Shown piece after piece: positions 20,021 through 30,642 of a stretch of DNA of 64,000 nucleotides (its first letter is position 1; every line of letters starts with the position of its first letter). Below the pieces are notes generated by a model. That model was not told the origin of the DNA and made no database searches. It was given only the letters and a program-made list of their open reading frames with translations. A program made the position numbers and the translations under genes. This DNA comes from Macrotis lagotis (Eukaryota; Chordata; Mammalia; Peramelemorphia; Peramelidae). Where the stretch lies: the NCBI RefSeq assembly GCF_037893015.1, contig NC_133666.1:656854869-656918868 (forward strand), in the 5' to 3' direction.

Positions 20021-20574
20021 GGGGTGGGGTGGGGAGAGGGCTACTATTTGACTAGGTATAGGGAGAAAAGAACTAAGATCATAATCTTTTTTTTTTTAGA
20101 GCAGTCCTGGGGAGCCCCTTTTCTCCCTCTCATTCATCTCCATCCATTTTTCCCTTTAGTCTTCATCATGCCTTTAGATAGGTACTGGAGGTACCAAAGC
20201 TGCCTAATCTCCTTATAAACCTCCATCTTTATTATACATCTGCTCCACCCCCACTTCCCCAGTTTTGATTTCAGTGGGTTTAGCTATGAGTGATGAGATT
20301 ACCTGGCCCAGGGACCTTAACACACCTCATCAAATGCTAGGCTTTCATGGAGCCAAAGGGGAATATGCTGAGCCCCCCATGGACATGCTTTCCTCTCTTC
20401 TGTCTGGGTTTTACCTTAGCCCTGGCCTCAGTTGTACTTCTCGCTTTGACCCAGGTTCCCAACTGAAACCTATTTCTGTCCCAGAATATCTCTTGACTGC
20501 TATCCTAAACAAATCTCTGGCCTTGATCCCAGAATAAACCAGGCCAAGCCCAGCACAAAATCAGTCTGGAGGGT

Positions 20575-20880
20575 AGAAGGGACCTCAAAGGCATCTGATC
20601 CAATGGAAAATGGACTGAGAAAACCATTTCTACAATGCCCTGAAGTAGTCATCCAACCTTTTCTTGGAGACTTGCAGTGAGCGCCAATCCTTCAGGCTCT
20701 CATTCTACCCATAGACAGCAGATTTTCCTGCCATCAAGTTGATCATTGCTTCTTTGTAAGGTTTCCCCTCCTTACTCCTCATTCTCCTTTTGGGGCCAGA
20801 TAGAACAAAGCTAATTCCTCTTCCATATGGCAGCCCTACAAATACCTAAAGACAATTGGCATAATGCTGACTTCAATACT
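20575..20880 (-). repeat. CR1/L3 LINE fragment
   Basis: Plus strand: GAAGGGACCTCAAAGGCATC, AGTCATCCAACCTTTTCTTG, GGGGCCAGATAGAACAAAGC, TTCCATATGGCAGCCCTACA, AATACCTAAAGACA. This is the standard L3 antisense order. Confidence 0.75.
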
Positions 20881-20896
20881 AGATGCATTTCACTGT

Positions 20897-21054
20897 TTTT
20901 GGTTTTGTTTTTAGGTTTTTGCAAGGCAATGGGGTTAATGGCTTGCCCAAGGCCACACAGCTAGGTCATTATTAAGTGTCTGAGACCATATTTGAACCCA
21001 GGTACTCCTGACTCCAGGGCCGGTGCTCTATCCACTGTGCCACCTAGCCACCCC
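20897..21054 (-). repeat. WSINE1-like SINE with 12-bp TSD
   Basis: GCATTTCACTGT flanks it at 20885-20896 and 21055-21066. On the plus strand it runs from the reversed A-tail through GCAAGGCAATGGGGTTAATG to CCACCTAGCCACC. Confidence 0.92.
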
Positions 21055-21189
21055 GCATTTCACTGTCCTTGAGGGTCCTAGAATGATCCTTGCCCAGGAC
21101 TGACCACTAATCTCTGACTTCACCATCATGACCCTCAGATTGGATAATGACTCAGACAGCACTGACCTCAGCTGACTGAGGCTGCCAGG

Positions 21190-21410
21190 TTGTGCCATAG
21201 TTCATTGTTCATAGGAAGACCTGAGTTCAAATATAACCTCATATACTTGATCAGCTGGTTGATCTTGGACCACTTAATCTCTGTTTGCCTCAGTTTCTTC
21301 AACTGAAAACTAGAAATAGTAATACTAATAGCGCCCACCTCTCGGGATCATTGAGAAGATCAAATGAGATCTATTTGTAAAGCATTTGGCATATTGGCTG
21401 GTGCATACTT
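21190..21410 (+). repeat. MIR/CORE-SINE
   Basis: GACCTGAGTTCAAATATAAC, TGCCTCAGTTTCTTCAACTG, GGATCATTGAGAAGATCAAA and TGTAAAGCATTTGGCA follow MIR order to its end. Confidence 0.7.
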
Positions 21411-21424
21411 GTTTGTTGTTTTTG

Positions 21425-21735
21425 TTGTTTGTCCTTTATTCTGGAAGAAGACCGTGATACCAAGACATGCAAGAGAACTGGATTTGAGTGAGGGGGGCTG
21501 TGCTAAGTCACCAGTCTCACTTTCTTCTCCAAAGCCATCTGTATCCAGTGACCAGATAGGAATCAGGATGACCGGAGATGGCCGTGGATGCAAGGCAATC
21601 AGGGTTAAGTGACATGCCCAGGGTCACACAGCTAGTAGGAGTTGGGTTTCTGAGGCTGGATTTGAACTCAGATTCACCCGACTCCAGGGCTGGTGACACC
21701 AGACATTATGATACCATGTGGCTATCCCTGGTATA
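21425..21735 (-). repeat. Type C SINE
   Basis: Reversed tail GTTTGTCCTTTATTCTGGAA, middle CCAGTGACCAGATAGGAATC, reversed head with GTCACACAGCTAGTAGG and TTTGAACTCAGATTC. Confidence 0.85.
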
Positions 21736-21849
21736 CAGTACCTGAATAATAAATACTTTTTCTATTTTCTTCCTATTCCCCCCATTTTATTTGGGCTTTG
21801 TATGTCCAACTTTTAGCTCTTAGTATCTGGACTTTGGCACTCAGGATAT

Positions 21850-22115
21850 ATTTAGTGATGGCTGTGATTCCAGTGAATCTATGATAAAAGATACTTCCTA
21901 CCCTTCGGGAGAAGGGAATGGACTTATATGCAGAAAAAGATACACATGTTTGGACATGACCAATGTTGGAATTTGTTTTGTTAGACTGACTTTGTTATAA
22001 GGGTTTTGTTTTTCTTTTTTCTTTTTTTTTTCAGTGAAAGAGAGGTGGGAAGGAGGAAAAAAAACATGCTTGATAATTGAAATAGAATTTAATCTTCTAA
22101 ATAAAAGTTAATTGA
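21850..22115 (+). mobile_element. L1-family 3' end
   Basis: The layout (TGATTCCAGTGAATCTATGA, TACATGTTTGGACATG-type block, GGAATTTGTTTTGTTAGACT, then T-run, GAGGTGGGAAGGAGG and AATAAAAGTTAATTGATGAA) parallels marsupial L1 3' UTRs. Assignment to L1 rather than another LINE is moderate. Confidence 0.5.
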
Positions 22116-22408
22116 TGAAGTCCTAATTTCAGTCCCATAAGCCCTTGACCTCAGACTGAGCCCCGAGCCTCCAAAAGATCTCTGGTTTCAGACTAAGCTT
22201 TGACTTTAACCCTGCACTGATTGATCCCTGATGTTAGTCATAGACTAACTTCTGATCTTGACCCCGGCCTGAGGCCTGATTTCCACTACAGACTGAACAC
22301 TGACTTCAACCCTCCACTGACCCCCACTCCCAGTTCGAACTCTGACCCCGACTTCAGCCACAGACTTAGCCAAGATCAGATGTCAGAAAAGTCCAGACCC
22401 CATCTCAG

Positions 22409-22411
<3 letters not shown>

Positions 22412-22475
<64 letters not shown>
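22412..22475. repeat. (CT)n microsatellite
   Basis: About 32 CT units, a perfect polypurine-polypyrimidine tract. Confidence 0.97.
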
Positions 22476-22477
<2 letters not shown>

Positions 22478-23060
22478 GGAGAGGAACAAGGGGAGAAGGA
22501 GCACTTTTGTCTGGTTCAGGATCATGGTGGGATCTCCAGGCTTAACAGAGAAGAAACCTTGGGGTTTGTGTCTGCGAGTGACCAAGGGCCCAAAGCAATG
22601 AGCTTGGAGCTTGTTTTGGGGGTTTCTCCTGCTTTGGGGGCTTGTCCTACTCTGCCAGGCTTTTCTGGGATGAGACGTTGCTTTGTGGGCTGTGGGAGGG
22701 GGAACAGGGAGGGAGCAGTGTCTGTGGTACACCCTGGGCATCTCCCCAGGGGATAGGTAGGAGCTACCTGGGCTCACAGCAGGAGTGTGGATGCTGGGGG
22801 CAGAGAGTGGGTAGAAGGGAGCAGCAGCTCAGAGAAGCCAAGAACCTTGTACAACTGTGATTTAGCTTTAATTAGCTTCCTGTTGTTCCCTAAGCTGCAT
22901 AGCCGGGAGGCCCAGAGAGGGTTGGAAGAGCTGGAGGGAAGCCAGGCCCGAGGACTGAGAGATCCTAGCAGGTGGCCAAGGCCAGGGCCCCTACTCTGGG
23001 CCTCATGGTCTGGCCATCTTGGAACAAGGCTGTCTGATCCTGTAAGGCCAGAAAAATCCA
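22476..23060. other. Unique, GC-rich stretch with a homeodomain-type core
   Basis: No repeat recognised. At 22855-22900 TACAACTGTGATTTAGC is followed by a TAATTAG core at 22869-22875 in otherwise GC-rich DNA. This is a plausible enhancer signature, with no direct proof. Confidence 0.35.
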
Positions 23061-23269
23061 GTTGAGTTCAATGAGCATTAATTAACCATTTACTTTCTTA
23101 AGTATTGGACCTCTGGTTTCAGTGACATAGGGTCCCAGGTAAGGAAACCCTCTCTGGCAATGCACCTTCTATAGAGAAGGCTGCTGAGACTTTAAATGAA
23201 GGTAATGAAGCCTGGCTTTGTCTGAGGCTGAGCTAGAACTTGGCTCTTCCTCATTGGAAAGATGGCTTT

Positions 23270-23425
23270 CTATCTCTATCAGAATGCAATATTTGCATGG
23301 GACTTTTAAAGTTTGCAAATACTTAACTAATCCAAGTCTCAGTTTCTTCATCTGTAAAGTAGAGAACTCAATGACTTCTAAAATTCCTTCTAGCTCTGAC
23401 TCTATGATTGGATGATCTGACACAT
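23270..23425 (+). repeat. CORE-SINE / LINE tail
   Basis: AAGTCTCAGTTTCTTCATCT, then ATTCCTTCTAGCTCTGACTC and TATGATTGG, as in Ther-type CORE-SINEs. Confidence 0.55.
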
Positions 23426-23439
23426 ACACACACATATAT

Positions 23440-23745
23440 AATATTTTTGCCCTTCATTCTTAAAGACCATGACATCAGGGAGGTGAAGCCATGACAAGCA
23501 TGCGAATTGGATTTGAGTGAGGGAGGCTGAGCTAAGTCACCAGCCTCACTTTCTCCTCCAGAGCCATCAGGATCCAGTGACCAGATATGAATCAGAAGAT
23601 GGGAGATGGCTCTGGATGTGAGGCAATCAGGGTTAAGTGACTTGCCCAAGGTCACTCAGTTGTCTCAAGTCAGATTTGAACTCCTGTCCTCCAGACTCTA
23701 AGGCCAGTGCTCTTCCATTGTACCACTCAGCTGCCCCAAGAGACA
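23440..23745 (-). repeat. Type C SINE
   Basis: Reversed tail GACATCAGGGAGGTGAAGCC, CCAGTGACCAGATATGAATC, then the reversed head ending CCACTCAGCTGCCCC. A SINE head on the plus strand (23745-23820) abuts it. Confidence 0.85.
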
Positions 23746-23843
23746 GCTAGGTGATGCAAGTGTATAGAAAATTGTACTTAAAGTCAGGAAGACTTGAGCT
23801 CAAATACAGCCTCAGTTGTTTATATACACCCCCCCACACACAA

Positions 23844-23853
23844 ATAGATAGAT

Positions 23854-23893
<40 letters not shown>
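23844..23893. repeat. (GATA)n microsatellite
   Basis: About 12 GATA units with one early interruption. Confidence 0.95.
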
Positions 23894-23894
<1 letters not shown>

Positions 23895-23895
<1 letters not shown>

Positions 23896-24300
23896 TTGAG
23901 TTTCAATCCTGCTAGAGGGGGTGAAATTATTATCCCTGTTTTACAGATAAGATACTGAATGACTTTCCCAAAGTCCCATAACTGGTATGTGTCTGGGATT
24001 TGATCAGAAATCATGAATCTAAGTCCAATACTTTATGTACAATATTATATTGCTTTAGTCTGCTCCCTCAGAACTGGGGCATTAATCTCCTTCAGTCTCA
24101 GTTTTCTCATCTACAAAATGGAATTATTAATAATACTTTCCTTCTAGGGTTGTCATGAGGATCAAATGACATGATATTTGTAAAACTGTGAACTGCCAAG
24201 GACATACAAAGGCTCTTTTTTATTATCGATAGTGGAGGTAAAATGGCCTCTCCCTCGGTCAATACTTAATAAATACTTGTTGAATTGAACAGCCTGGAGG
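23895..24300. repeat. Two MIR copies and an L2 tail
   Basis: A reversed MIR (TTTTACAGATAAGATACTGA) at about 23895-24045 is followed by a plus-strand MIR (CTCAGTTTTCTCATCTACAA, GGTTGTCATGAGGATCAAAT) to about 24210. An L2 end (GTCAATACTTAATAAATACT) lies at about 24255-24290. Confidence 0.6.
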
Positions 24301-24514
24301 ATAGGAAAGGATGGAAGAATCTGAAAAGAGAATGAAGAACACAGAGTGTGAGAGCTAGGGTAAATAAAACAATGAGGGATGCTGAGGGGCAGGAGATTGT
24401 GAACAGTGAGCAGCATTTTAGAATTCAAGGTTGTTGAGGTGGAAGGGTTCTGGGTGATGGGCAGAACTAAGGTTCAATCTTCCTTTTGGTTGGCTGAGGA
24501 AAAGATAGGGGTAA

Positions 24515-24665
24515 TGGGTGACTCTTGTCTTGCCACCGGACTTCAATGACTCTGGAGGAGAGAGTGAAACTAATGATTCTGAGCAGCTCTGCTTCCCTTA
24601 AACCCAACTTGCAAGCAAGTTAAGACATCACCCTTGGGATATCATTAATCCTTGCAAAGAATGAG
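24515..24665 (+). repeat. Type C-like SINE/RTE tail, diverged
   Basis: GACTCTGGAGGAGAGAGTGA, CCCTTAAACCCAACTTGCAA and AAGACATCACCCTTGGGATA parallel the type C tail with many changes. Confidence 0.5.
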
Positions 24666-24669
24666 AGAT

Positions 24670-24835
24670 GAGGAGCAGCTAGGTATTGCAGTGGATAGAG
24701 CTCTGGCCCTGTAGTCATAAGGACTTGAGTTCAAATTTGGGCTCAGACACCTAATAACTTATATAGCTGTGTGACTTTGGGCAAGTCACTTGACACCATT
24801 GCCTTGTAAACCTCCCCCCCCCCAAAAAGAAGGAA
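24670..24835 (+). repeat. WSINE1-like SINE
   Basis: GGAGCAGCTAGGTATTGCAG head, CCATTGCCTTGTAAACC end with a C-run and A-run. Confidence 0.85.
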
Positions 24836-24841
24836 AGGTGA

Positions 24842-24988
24842 GGGGCAGCCATGTGTCACAGTGCATAGAGCACTGGCCCTGGAGTCAGGAGAACCTGAGT
24901 TCAAATCCAGCCTCGGACACTTAATACTTACTTAGCTGTATGACCTTGGCCAAGTCACTTAACCCCTTTGCCTTGCCAAAAAAAAAAT
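24842..24988 (+). repeat. WSINE1-like SINE in tandem with the previous one
   Basis: Starts GGGGCAGCCATGTGTCACAG. GAAAGGTGAG flanks it on both sides as a 10-bp TSD, so it inserted just 3' of the preceding SINE. Confidence 0.88.
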
Positions 24989-24989
24989 G

Positions 24990-25640
24990 AAAGGTGAGCA
25001 ACAGCAATAAGTGGTCATGGGATTTGAGGTAGATTAACTGGGAGGTCAGGAGGTTTGAAGGGTCATCCATAGAAATGTTAATGTCTCCAAGATTGGAGTG
25101 GAGAGAAGGAATCTGAGCCAAGGACTGAACTACTGAGGGAAGAGCCCCAGCGACCTGAAGATCAGGAGATGAAAGCAAGACTAATCAAGGTGGCAGGAAA
25201 TAATAGGATAGCATGAACTCCAGAGGAGAAATTGCTAAACAAAAATAGCAGAGAAAAGCCTTGAAAGTCATCATGGTGAGCAAAGAAGGTGTGTGCCCAT
25301 TTCTCCCCTGGGTGTATGGCTCAGGAGTGTTGATGTGCACCATATCAGAACTAGCATTGGAGAAAGTAGCAGGGGGGAAAGACTGGTTTCCACAAAAGCT
25401 GGAAGATGGAAGGAGTATAAGAAAAAAGAGATGCGGAATGAAGGGATATTTATTAATGACTGAACAAAGCTCCAGAGGGAACAGTAGAAGGGCAAGACAG
25501 AGGAAGATAGGTAGAAACCTCTAGCAGAGAGGTACGGCTAGGTTGGCTATTGGTAAGAATGGGGCATGGTGCAGGAACCCAGGGGAGATGTCGCCACCTA
25601 GAAAGAACAAACCTGACTCATTAGGGAACAGGATGTAGGA
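24990..25640. other. Unassigned purine-rich sequence
   Basis: It has the texture of degraded LINE antisense DNA (for example AGGTTTGAAGGGTCATCCAT), perhaps L2 5' region, but no family is assigned. Confidence 0.3.
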
Positions 25641-25819
25641 CTTTCCTGGCCCTGGGGCAGATGGAAGGCCGAGTAAGGAGGAGCTTGCAGACTATATTGG
25701 TTCCAAGGTTTTAATTAGAACTTTGGTCTATGATGGTGCGTGGGATGATGCTTCCTCAGTTGACTCTTCCAGGGAAAGGAGAGTCAAGGATTAAGGTGAG
25801 GCAGAGGGAGCTTACACTC

Positions 25820-25965
25820 TGGAATCTGAACACTCTGAACCTGAGCACCTGAATGAAAATTCCCCAGACATAAGTTGTTTGATCTCTCTTGTTTACTCAT
25901 CAGAAAAAGGAATTAGTTGGACTAGGTGGTCTTGGAGGCCCTTCCTAGCACTAAATCTCTGAGCT
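25820..25965 (+). repeat. CORE-SINE (Ther/WALLSI-like)
   Basis: GTTTACTCATCAGAAAAAGG, TTGGACTAGGTGGTCTTGGA and CTAGCACTAAATCTCTGA. Confidence 0.55.
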
Positions 25966-26044
25966 GAGGAGGATTTAATGTTTGCAGGGCAGAGAATAAT
26001 CCAGTTTGGCTAGACAGTAGGGCTCAGGAAGAGGAGTGGTTTGA

Positions 26045-26270
26045 GATAATTGGACAGCTAAGAGCACCAGACCTCAAATCAGGAAGGACTGAGTTCAAAT
26101 TCAGCCACAGACACTTCCTATCTGTTCGACCTTCATCCTGTTTGGCTCATTTCCTCATCTGTCAAATGAATTGGAGAAGGAAATGGCAAATGACTCCAAT
26201 AAATTTTTGCTAAGAAAACTCCAAATGGGGTCATAGAGAGTCAGATACCACCAAACAACAGTAATGTGAG
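26045..26270 (+). repeat. Type B (MAR1-like) SINE
   Basis: GGACTGAGTTCAAATTCAGC, CTCATTTCCTCATCTGTCAA, AATGAATTGGAGAAGGAAAT, AAATGGGGTCATAGAGAGTC, ACCAAACAACAG. Confidence 0.8.
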
Positions 26271-26271
26271 A

Positions 26272-26478
26272 TAAAATAGGAAAGGGTGGAGGAGAGATCT
26301 TGGAAGTCTTCGTATGTTGTGTTTTGCTCAAGAGATAATAGAGAGCCATTGGAGGTTTGTTGTTTTTGTTTTTAGAGGAATAGTGATACGAGCAGGGAAG
26401 CATTAGGAAGATTTTACTGGCAAATGGACGGAGAAGGGGAAAAGTGAAGGTTGAAGGACCTATTAGAAAGCGGTCATG
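26272..26478 (-). repeat. Probable L2-region antisense fragment
   Basis: GAGAGCCATTGGAGGTTTGT and AGCATTAGGAAGATTTTACT match a widely repeated old mammalian segment often assigned to L2. The assignment is tentative. Confidence 0.35.
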
Positions 26479-26479
26479 A

Positions 26480-26615
26480 GACAAAGCACCAGCCCTGGAG
26501 TTAGGAGGACCTGAGTTTAAATCCAGCCTCAGGCACTTAATAATAATTACCTAGCTGTGACCTTGGGCCAGTCACTTAGCCCCATTGCCTTGCAAAAAAA
26601 AAAAGGAAAAAGAAA
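26480..26615 (+). repeat. WSINE1-like SINE, 5' truncated
   Basis: Begins within the head at GACAAAGCACCAGCCCTGGA and ends CCATTGCCTTGCAAAAAAAA. Confidence 0.85.
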
Positions 26616-26689
26616 AAAGTGATCCTGGGTAAGCAGCAAAAGGCTATTTTAGGGATTTTGAAGGGGGGAGAGGGGAAGGAAACAAACAT

Positions 26690-26930
26690 TAGTTAAGTGC
26701 CTACTATATGCTAGTATTTAAAAAAGAACCCATCTCATTTGATCCTTACAATAAATCTGGAAGATAGATATATTATTTCTACTTTTTTACAGAGGAGAAA
26801 ACTGGGACAGAGTGGAGGTAAATGACTTGCCCAAGGCCATATAGTTAATAAGCATTTTAGGGAGGATTTGAATTTAGGTCATCCTGACTCTAGGCTCAGT
26901 GCTCTAACAACTGCATCATCTAGTTACCTC
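26690..26930 (-). repeat. MIR copy
   Basis: Reversed MIR end TAAGTGCCTACTATATGCTA, reversed CORE GAGGAGAAAACTGGGACAGA, then TGACTTGCCCAAGGCCATAT and CTCTAACAACTGCATC. Confidence 0.65.
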
Positions 26931-27009
26931 TTGAAACAAGTTCATAGACTTGGGAATAAAAGGGCATATTTAATTAAGGACTAAACTTTCTGTATCACAG
27001 ATCTCTGAT

Positions 27010-27200
27010 AGTCTTGTAAAATTCTTTACAAAGACCCCTTTATAGAATTGTGCTTTTAAATAATTGAAAGAAATACTAAATTTCAACTAGAGGTTAGTGG
27101 AAAGAAAGATATGCATTTCCCCCTCTAAGTTCATGAATCCCTTACAATCTATATATCCTTTGGGGTTTTGAAGGTGCCGGGTTAAGAATTCTTGATTTAG
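27010..27200. repeat. Ancient mammalian repeat, same type as at 5.4 kb
   Basis: AAGACCCCTTTATAGAATTG, then GGGTTAAGAATTCTTGATTT. Name uncertain. Confidence 0.35.
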
Positions 27201-27499
27201 TCCAACCTTGTTTTATAGATATGAATGGGACTGAGGTTTAAAGAGGGTCGCACAAATAGCTATTAGTAAAGTTAGGATCCCTCTTCCATGGAACCATGTT
27301 GATGCCAATAGAGAAGGAGGAAAGAGAGAACTGGGGTCTCTAATTGGAGTTTCAGAAATGGAATCATGAGACTTTGCTAAGCAATTGGAGATCATTGACT
27401 AGGGAGGTAGAAGAATGAGAGAAATCCCAAGGCTTCTAAACACAGGAATTTTAGTGAATAGTGATGTCCTCCTAGAAGGACAGAAGAATAAAGAAAATC

Positions 27500-27995
27500 T
27501 AGGTGATACAGTGAGTGCATACAACACTGGTCCTGGTATTAGGCAGACCTGAGTTCAAATCTGCCTTAGATGTTTACCAACTAACCAACCAGCTAACTTA
27601 TTAACTAACTTGGGCAAATCACTTAAATAAAATTTTTGCCTCAGTTTCTTCATCTATAAGAATAATAATAATATTCCCTTCCACCCAGGACTGTTAAGAG
27701 GATAAAATAAAACAATATTGTTTTATTTTTTCTCCCAGTTCTTAATATATTTTTATTTTGTGAAATATTTCCTAATTGCATTTTTAAAAATGTATCATTA
27801 ATTTCTTTAAAGTTCTGAGTTCCAAGTTGTCTTTCTCTCTCACCCCTCCTCCACCCCTTGAGAAAGGAAGCAATAGAAGATCCATTATACATGTGAAATC
27901 AGCCAAAACATATTTCCATTTTATCCATGTGAAACGATATTTGTAAAATAAATTCTTACTCCAGGGGTCAGCACATAGTAGGTCCTAAATAAACG
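27500..27995 (+). repeat. CORE-SINE interrupted by an L1 end
   Basis: GACCTGAGTTCAAATCTGCC, CTCAGTTTCTTCATCTATAA and GACTGTTAAGAGGATAAAAT lead to the break. The MIR-type end GGGGTCAGCACATAGTAGGT resumes at about 27963. Confidence 0.6.
27715..27935 (-). mobile_element. Short L1 3' UTR insertion
   Basis: Reversed A-tail at TGTTTTATTTTTTCTCCCAG, then TTCTGAGTTCCAAGTTGTCT, CACCCCTTGAGAAAGGAAGC and AAAACATATTTCCATTTTAT. AAACAATATTG and AAACGATATTTG on the two sides look like a diverged TSD. Confidence 0.7.
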
Positions 27996-27999
27996 GTCG

Positions 28000-28330
28000 C
28001 CATGATTAGTAATAAATAGGGACGGTAGCAGAGTGGGTTTAGATGAAAGATGGTTAGCTAGATCTTGGATGTGGGGAATGTGTTCATTGGATGCAGTGTT
28101 TCCACGGGAACAGTCAGCAAAGGGACCATTTATGGTTGACACTGTTGCCATAATGGATCACAGATGTGACGTCAAATGCAGGAGTGGGTGTTTGGAGCTT
28201 GCCAATGAAAGGAGAGGCAGATGAAATGGAAGCTGAGGCCATGCCCGACTCTCTGTGATTGTTCCTGTCAGATTGATGACAGTCAGACAGCATCATTGTG
28301 GGCATGATTAGCCTCTGGGACCCCTTGAGC
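28000..28330. promoter_or_regulatory. Candidate conserved non-coding element with a full CRE
   Basis: Unique sequence of mixed composition holding the palindromic CREB/ATF site TGACGTCA at 28167-28174. It lies beside GATGCAGTGTTTCC and paired TCAGATTGATGACAGTCAGA blocks. It lacks repeat features. Enhancer status is inference. Confidence 0.35.
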
Positions 28331-29035
28331 AGTGTCCCTTCTCATTGCTGGGTTGTAGGTATGTGAACCAGGCCCTGAGGCAAAGCTCTCTATAGCCCTG
28401 ATCTTTGATTCATCCTTCCATGCATGAGGCGACCAATAAATGAGTATCATGAAAATTCTAACAGAACTCTCTAATCCCAGCATGGACTCCTTGTGAATTA
28501 GCTGCTCATGTTCTCATTTCTATTTTCCTGGGACCCTCAACTTCTGGGTTGTCTCTTTCCTGCTTTTATGATATGACTGAGAGAATTAAGAGGGAGGAAG
28601 TGGGATCCAACCAGAATTCCTTTCATTTTTCCTTGGAGGGTTGGTTGGGGGAAGCTGCATTCCCAGATACTTGTGCCTTTTCCTTCTTGAGGTTACCATA
28701 CCTTGACTAATCCAATTAAATCTTTGTTTAACCACAACTGGGAGGTAAATGATTGAAATAACAGCTGTATTTGGAAGAAATAGGAAGGGCTTATAGGTAG
28801 AGGGTGAATAATGAATCATGTATTGTGATTGACAGATACTTCTGGGAGGTAACCATAAGGTGCTTAGTGATAGATGATTGACAGTCACCACCTACCCTAT
28901 GGCCTTGACTGCTGAAAACTGATAAATGGGTTACATGAACACACTGAATCTTAGGTATCGTTTACTAATTTCCTGTAGGCAGTGGGTCATTTGTGTATGG
29001 GCTCCAAAGAGGATCCAGAGTTGGATATGTACATA
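28331..29035. other. Unique sequence
   Basis: No repeat, RNA gene or credible exon recognised. Confidence 0.35.
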
Positions 29036-29039
29036 TGGG

Positions 29040-29230
29040 ATTCACAAGGTTCATAGATTTAATTCTGGAAGAGCCCTTTGAGGCCATGGAGACCAATCAT
29101 CTCACTTTTCAGATGAGAAAACAGGCTTACACAGGATAAATGACTTGCTCAAGGTCATGCAGCTAATAAGTTTCTGAGGCAGGATTTGAATCCAGCTCAT
29201 AATGGGAGCATCATGCTTCCTTTAGTAATT
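29040..29230 (-). repeat. MIR/CORE-SINE copy
   Basis: TTTTCAGATGAGAAAACAGG, AATGACTTGCTCAAGGTCAT and GAGGCAGGATTTGAATCCAG, reversed MIR layout. Confidence 0.65.
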
Positions 29231-29464
29231 TGCATAGAGATTAAGGAGGTGAATGAATCATCAAAGAGAGAGTTTTATATGAAGAATGAGGATGGAAGCT
29301 TTAGAAATATCACACTGAGGTTTGGGGCAAAACTGAGAAGCTAAGACAAGGAGACACAGAAAGAAAGAACCATTAGGCATGTAAGGAACCAAAAGTGAGA
29401 GTGGCATCTTTGAAGCTAAATATGAAGAATTTTAACTTGCTCAGCATTATGGAAATCTGGTTTA

Positions 29465-29670
29465 GTTATTTCAGTCATGTACCATTCTTTGTGGCCCCAT
29501 TTGGCATTTTCTTCATAGAGATATTGGAGTAGTTTATCATTTTCTTCTTCAACTCATTTTACAGATGAGGAAACTGAGGCAAACAGAGTTAAATGAGTTC
29601 TGAAGTCATATTTGAACGCATATTCTCCTGACTCTATTCACTATACCACTTAACTTTCTTGCTCCCAGAA
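29465..29670 (-). repeat. Type B SINE
   Basis: Reversed tail GTGGCCCCATTTGGCATTTT, ATATTGGAGTAGTTTATCAT, reversed CORE ACAGATGAGGAAACTGAGGC, head degraded. Confidence 0.75.
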
Positions 29671-29834
29671 AACCTTCAGAGGGGTGAAGGAAAATGAGAG
29701 CTGAAAAGAAGTCATTGGATTTGGTGATTAGGAAGTCATTGGTTACTTTTGAAAGAGAAATTTTGACAGAGTGATGAGAGTGGAATCCATTTCAATTTTT
29801 TTTTATTACCCAGAGGAAGAAGGAAAGAAAAGAA

Positions 29835-29870
29835 AGTGCTCTATGCACTATACCACCTAGTTGCCCTTAG
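29835..29870 (-). repeat. WSINE1-like head fragment
   Basis: GTGCTCTATGCACTATACCA then CCTAGTTGCCC, the reversed SINE head only. Confidence 0.6.
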
Positions 29871-30588
29871 CTGGAAAAATCTTTAATATTCAGCTGACAG
29901 TTCCTCTAACCACCTCAACACCAACAATCTTAGCCCCATCTTAGCTCATCTTAGACTCAATATTCTTGGTGAAGTAGGAGCTTAATTCATCTGCTGTTAA
30001 AGGATGGAAAGAGGGTTAAAATGGAAACAAATGAATAGCAAGGGGAAAAAACGTGAACAATTGATGTGGGAAATGAGACATTGAATTAAATTGGCTTGCT
30101 ATTGTTTCTGTAACTCAGTGAGGGTGGAGTGTGGTTCTCAGGGGGGTCAGAATACATATCTCTAACCTCCCCACCCCCATCCTTTTCCAAGGGAGACTTT
30201 TATTCCTGCCAGATGGGAAAGCCTGAGAGGTTGGGGCCAGAGATTGGCTACTCTGCTCTCTGCAGAGAGAGGGGTTACTGGTTAAATGTAGATCTATTTG
30301 CTTCCTTAAATTTGCTCCATCTGACAGATGGAGGGAGAATAAGAAAATCCCTCTTGCCTCTTGCAGGGGGTCTCACTCCACAACCATCTCCAGATTTGAC
30401 TACCTTTCTCAGGGCTTAGCTATTTTAAGCCCCAGAGGTCTGACTAATTTGTTGTTCCCTTCACTGACATAGGGAAGTGTTCACACCTCATAAAAGGATA
30501 ACAAAGTATAAGTACATTTTGATGGTTAGCTGAACACAGCATGAACACCTTGTGATTCTACTCTGGTTCTTCTTTGTCTAGTCAATTG

Positions 30589-30590
<2 letters not shown>
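29871..30590. other. Unique sequence
   Basis: No repeat family recognised. An open frame at 30129-30419 has no recognisable domain. Confidence 0.35.

Positions 30591-30640
<50 letters not shown>
30591..30640. repeat. (TG)n microsatellite
   Basis: About 25 uninterrupted units. Confidence 0.97.

Positions 30641-30642
<2 letters not shown>

Larger units (their letters stand above)
20290..22390. repeat. Dispersed remains of a third minisatellite
   Basis: Units around CTGACTTCAACCCT / CAGACTGA recur at about 20440-20545, 21075-21180 and, most densely, 22135-22380. The pieces are separated by L3, WSINE1-like, MIR, type C and L1 insertions, so one array was probably split. Confidence 0.45.

Noticed and set aside
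21950-22115. Possible LTR-like segment with T-run and polyA signal
   Set aside because: Its layout matches a marsupial L1 3' end better, and no paired terminal repeat exists.
23844-23893. GATA array as a CRISPR-like or regulatory repeat
   Set aside because: A plain tetranucleotide microsatellite with no spacers.
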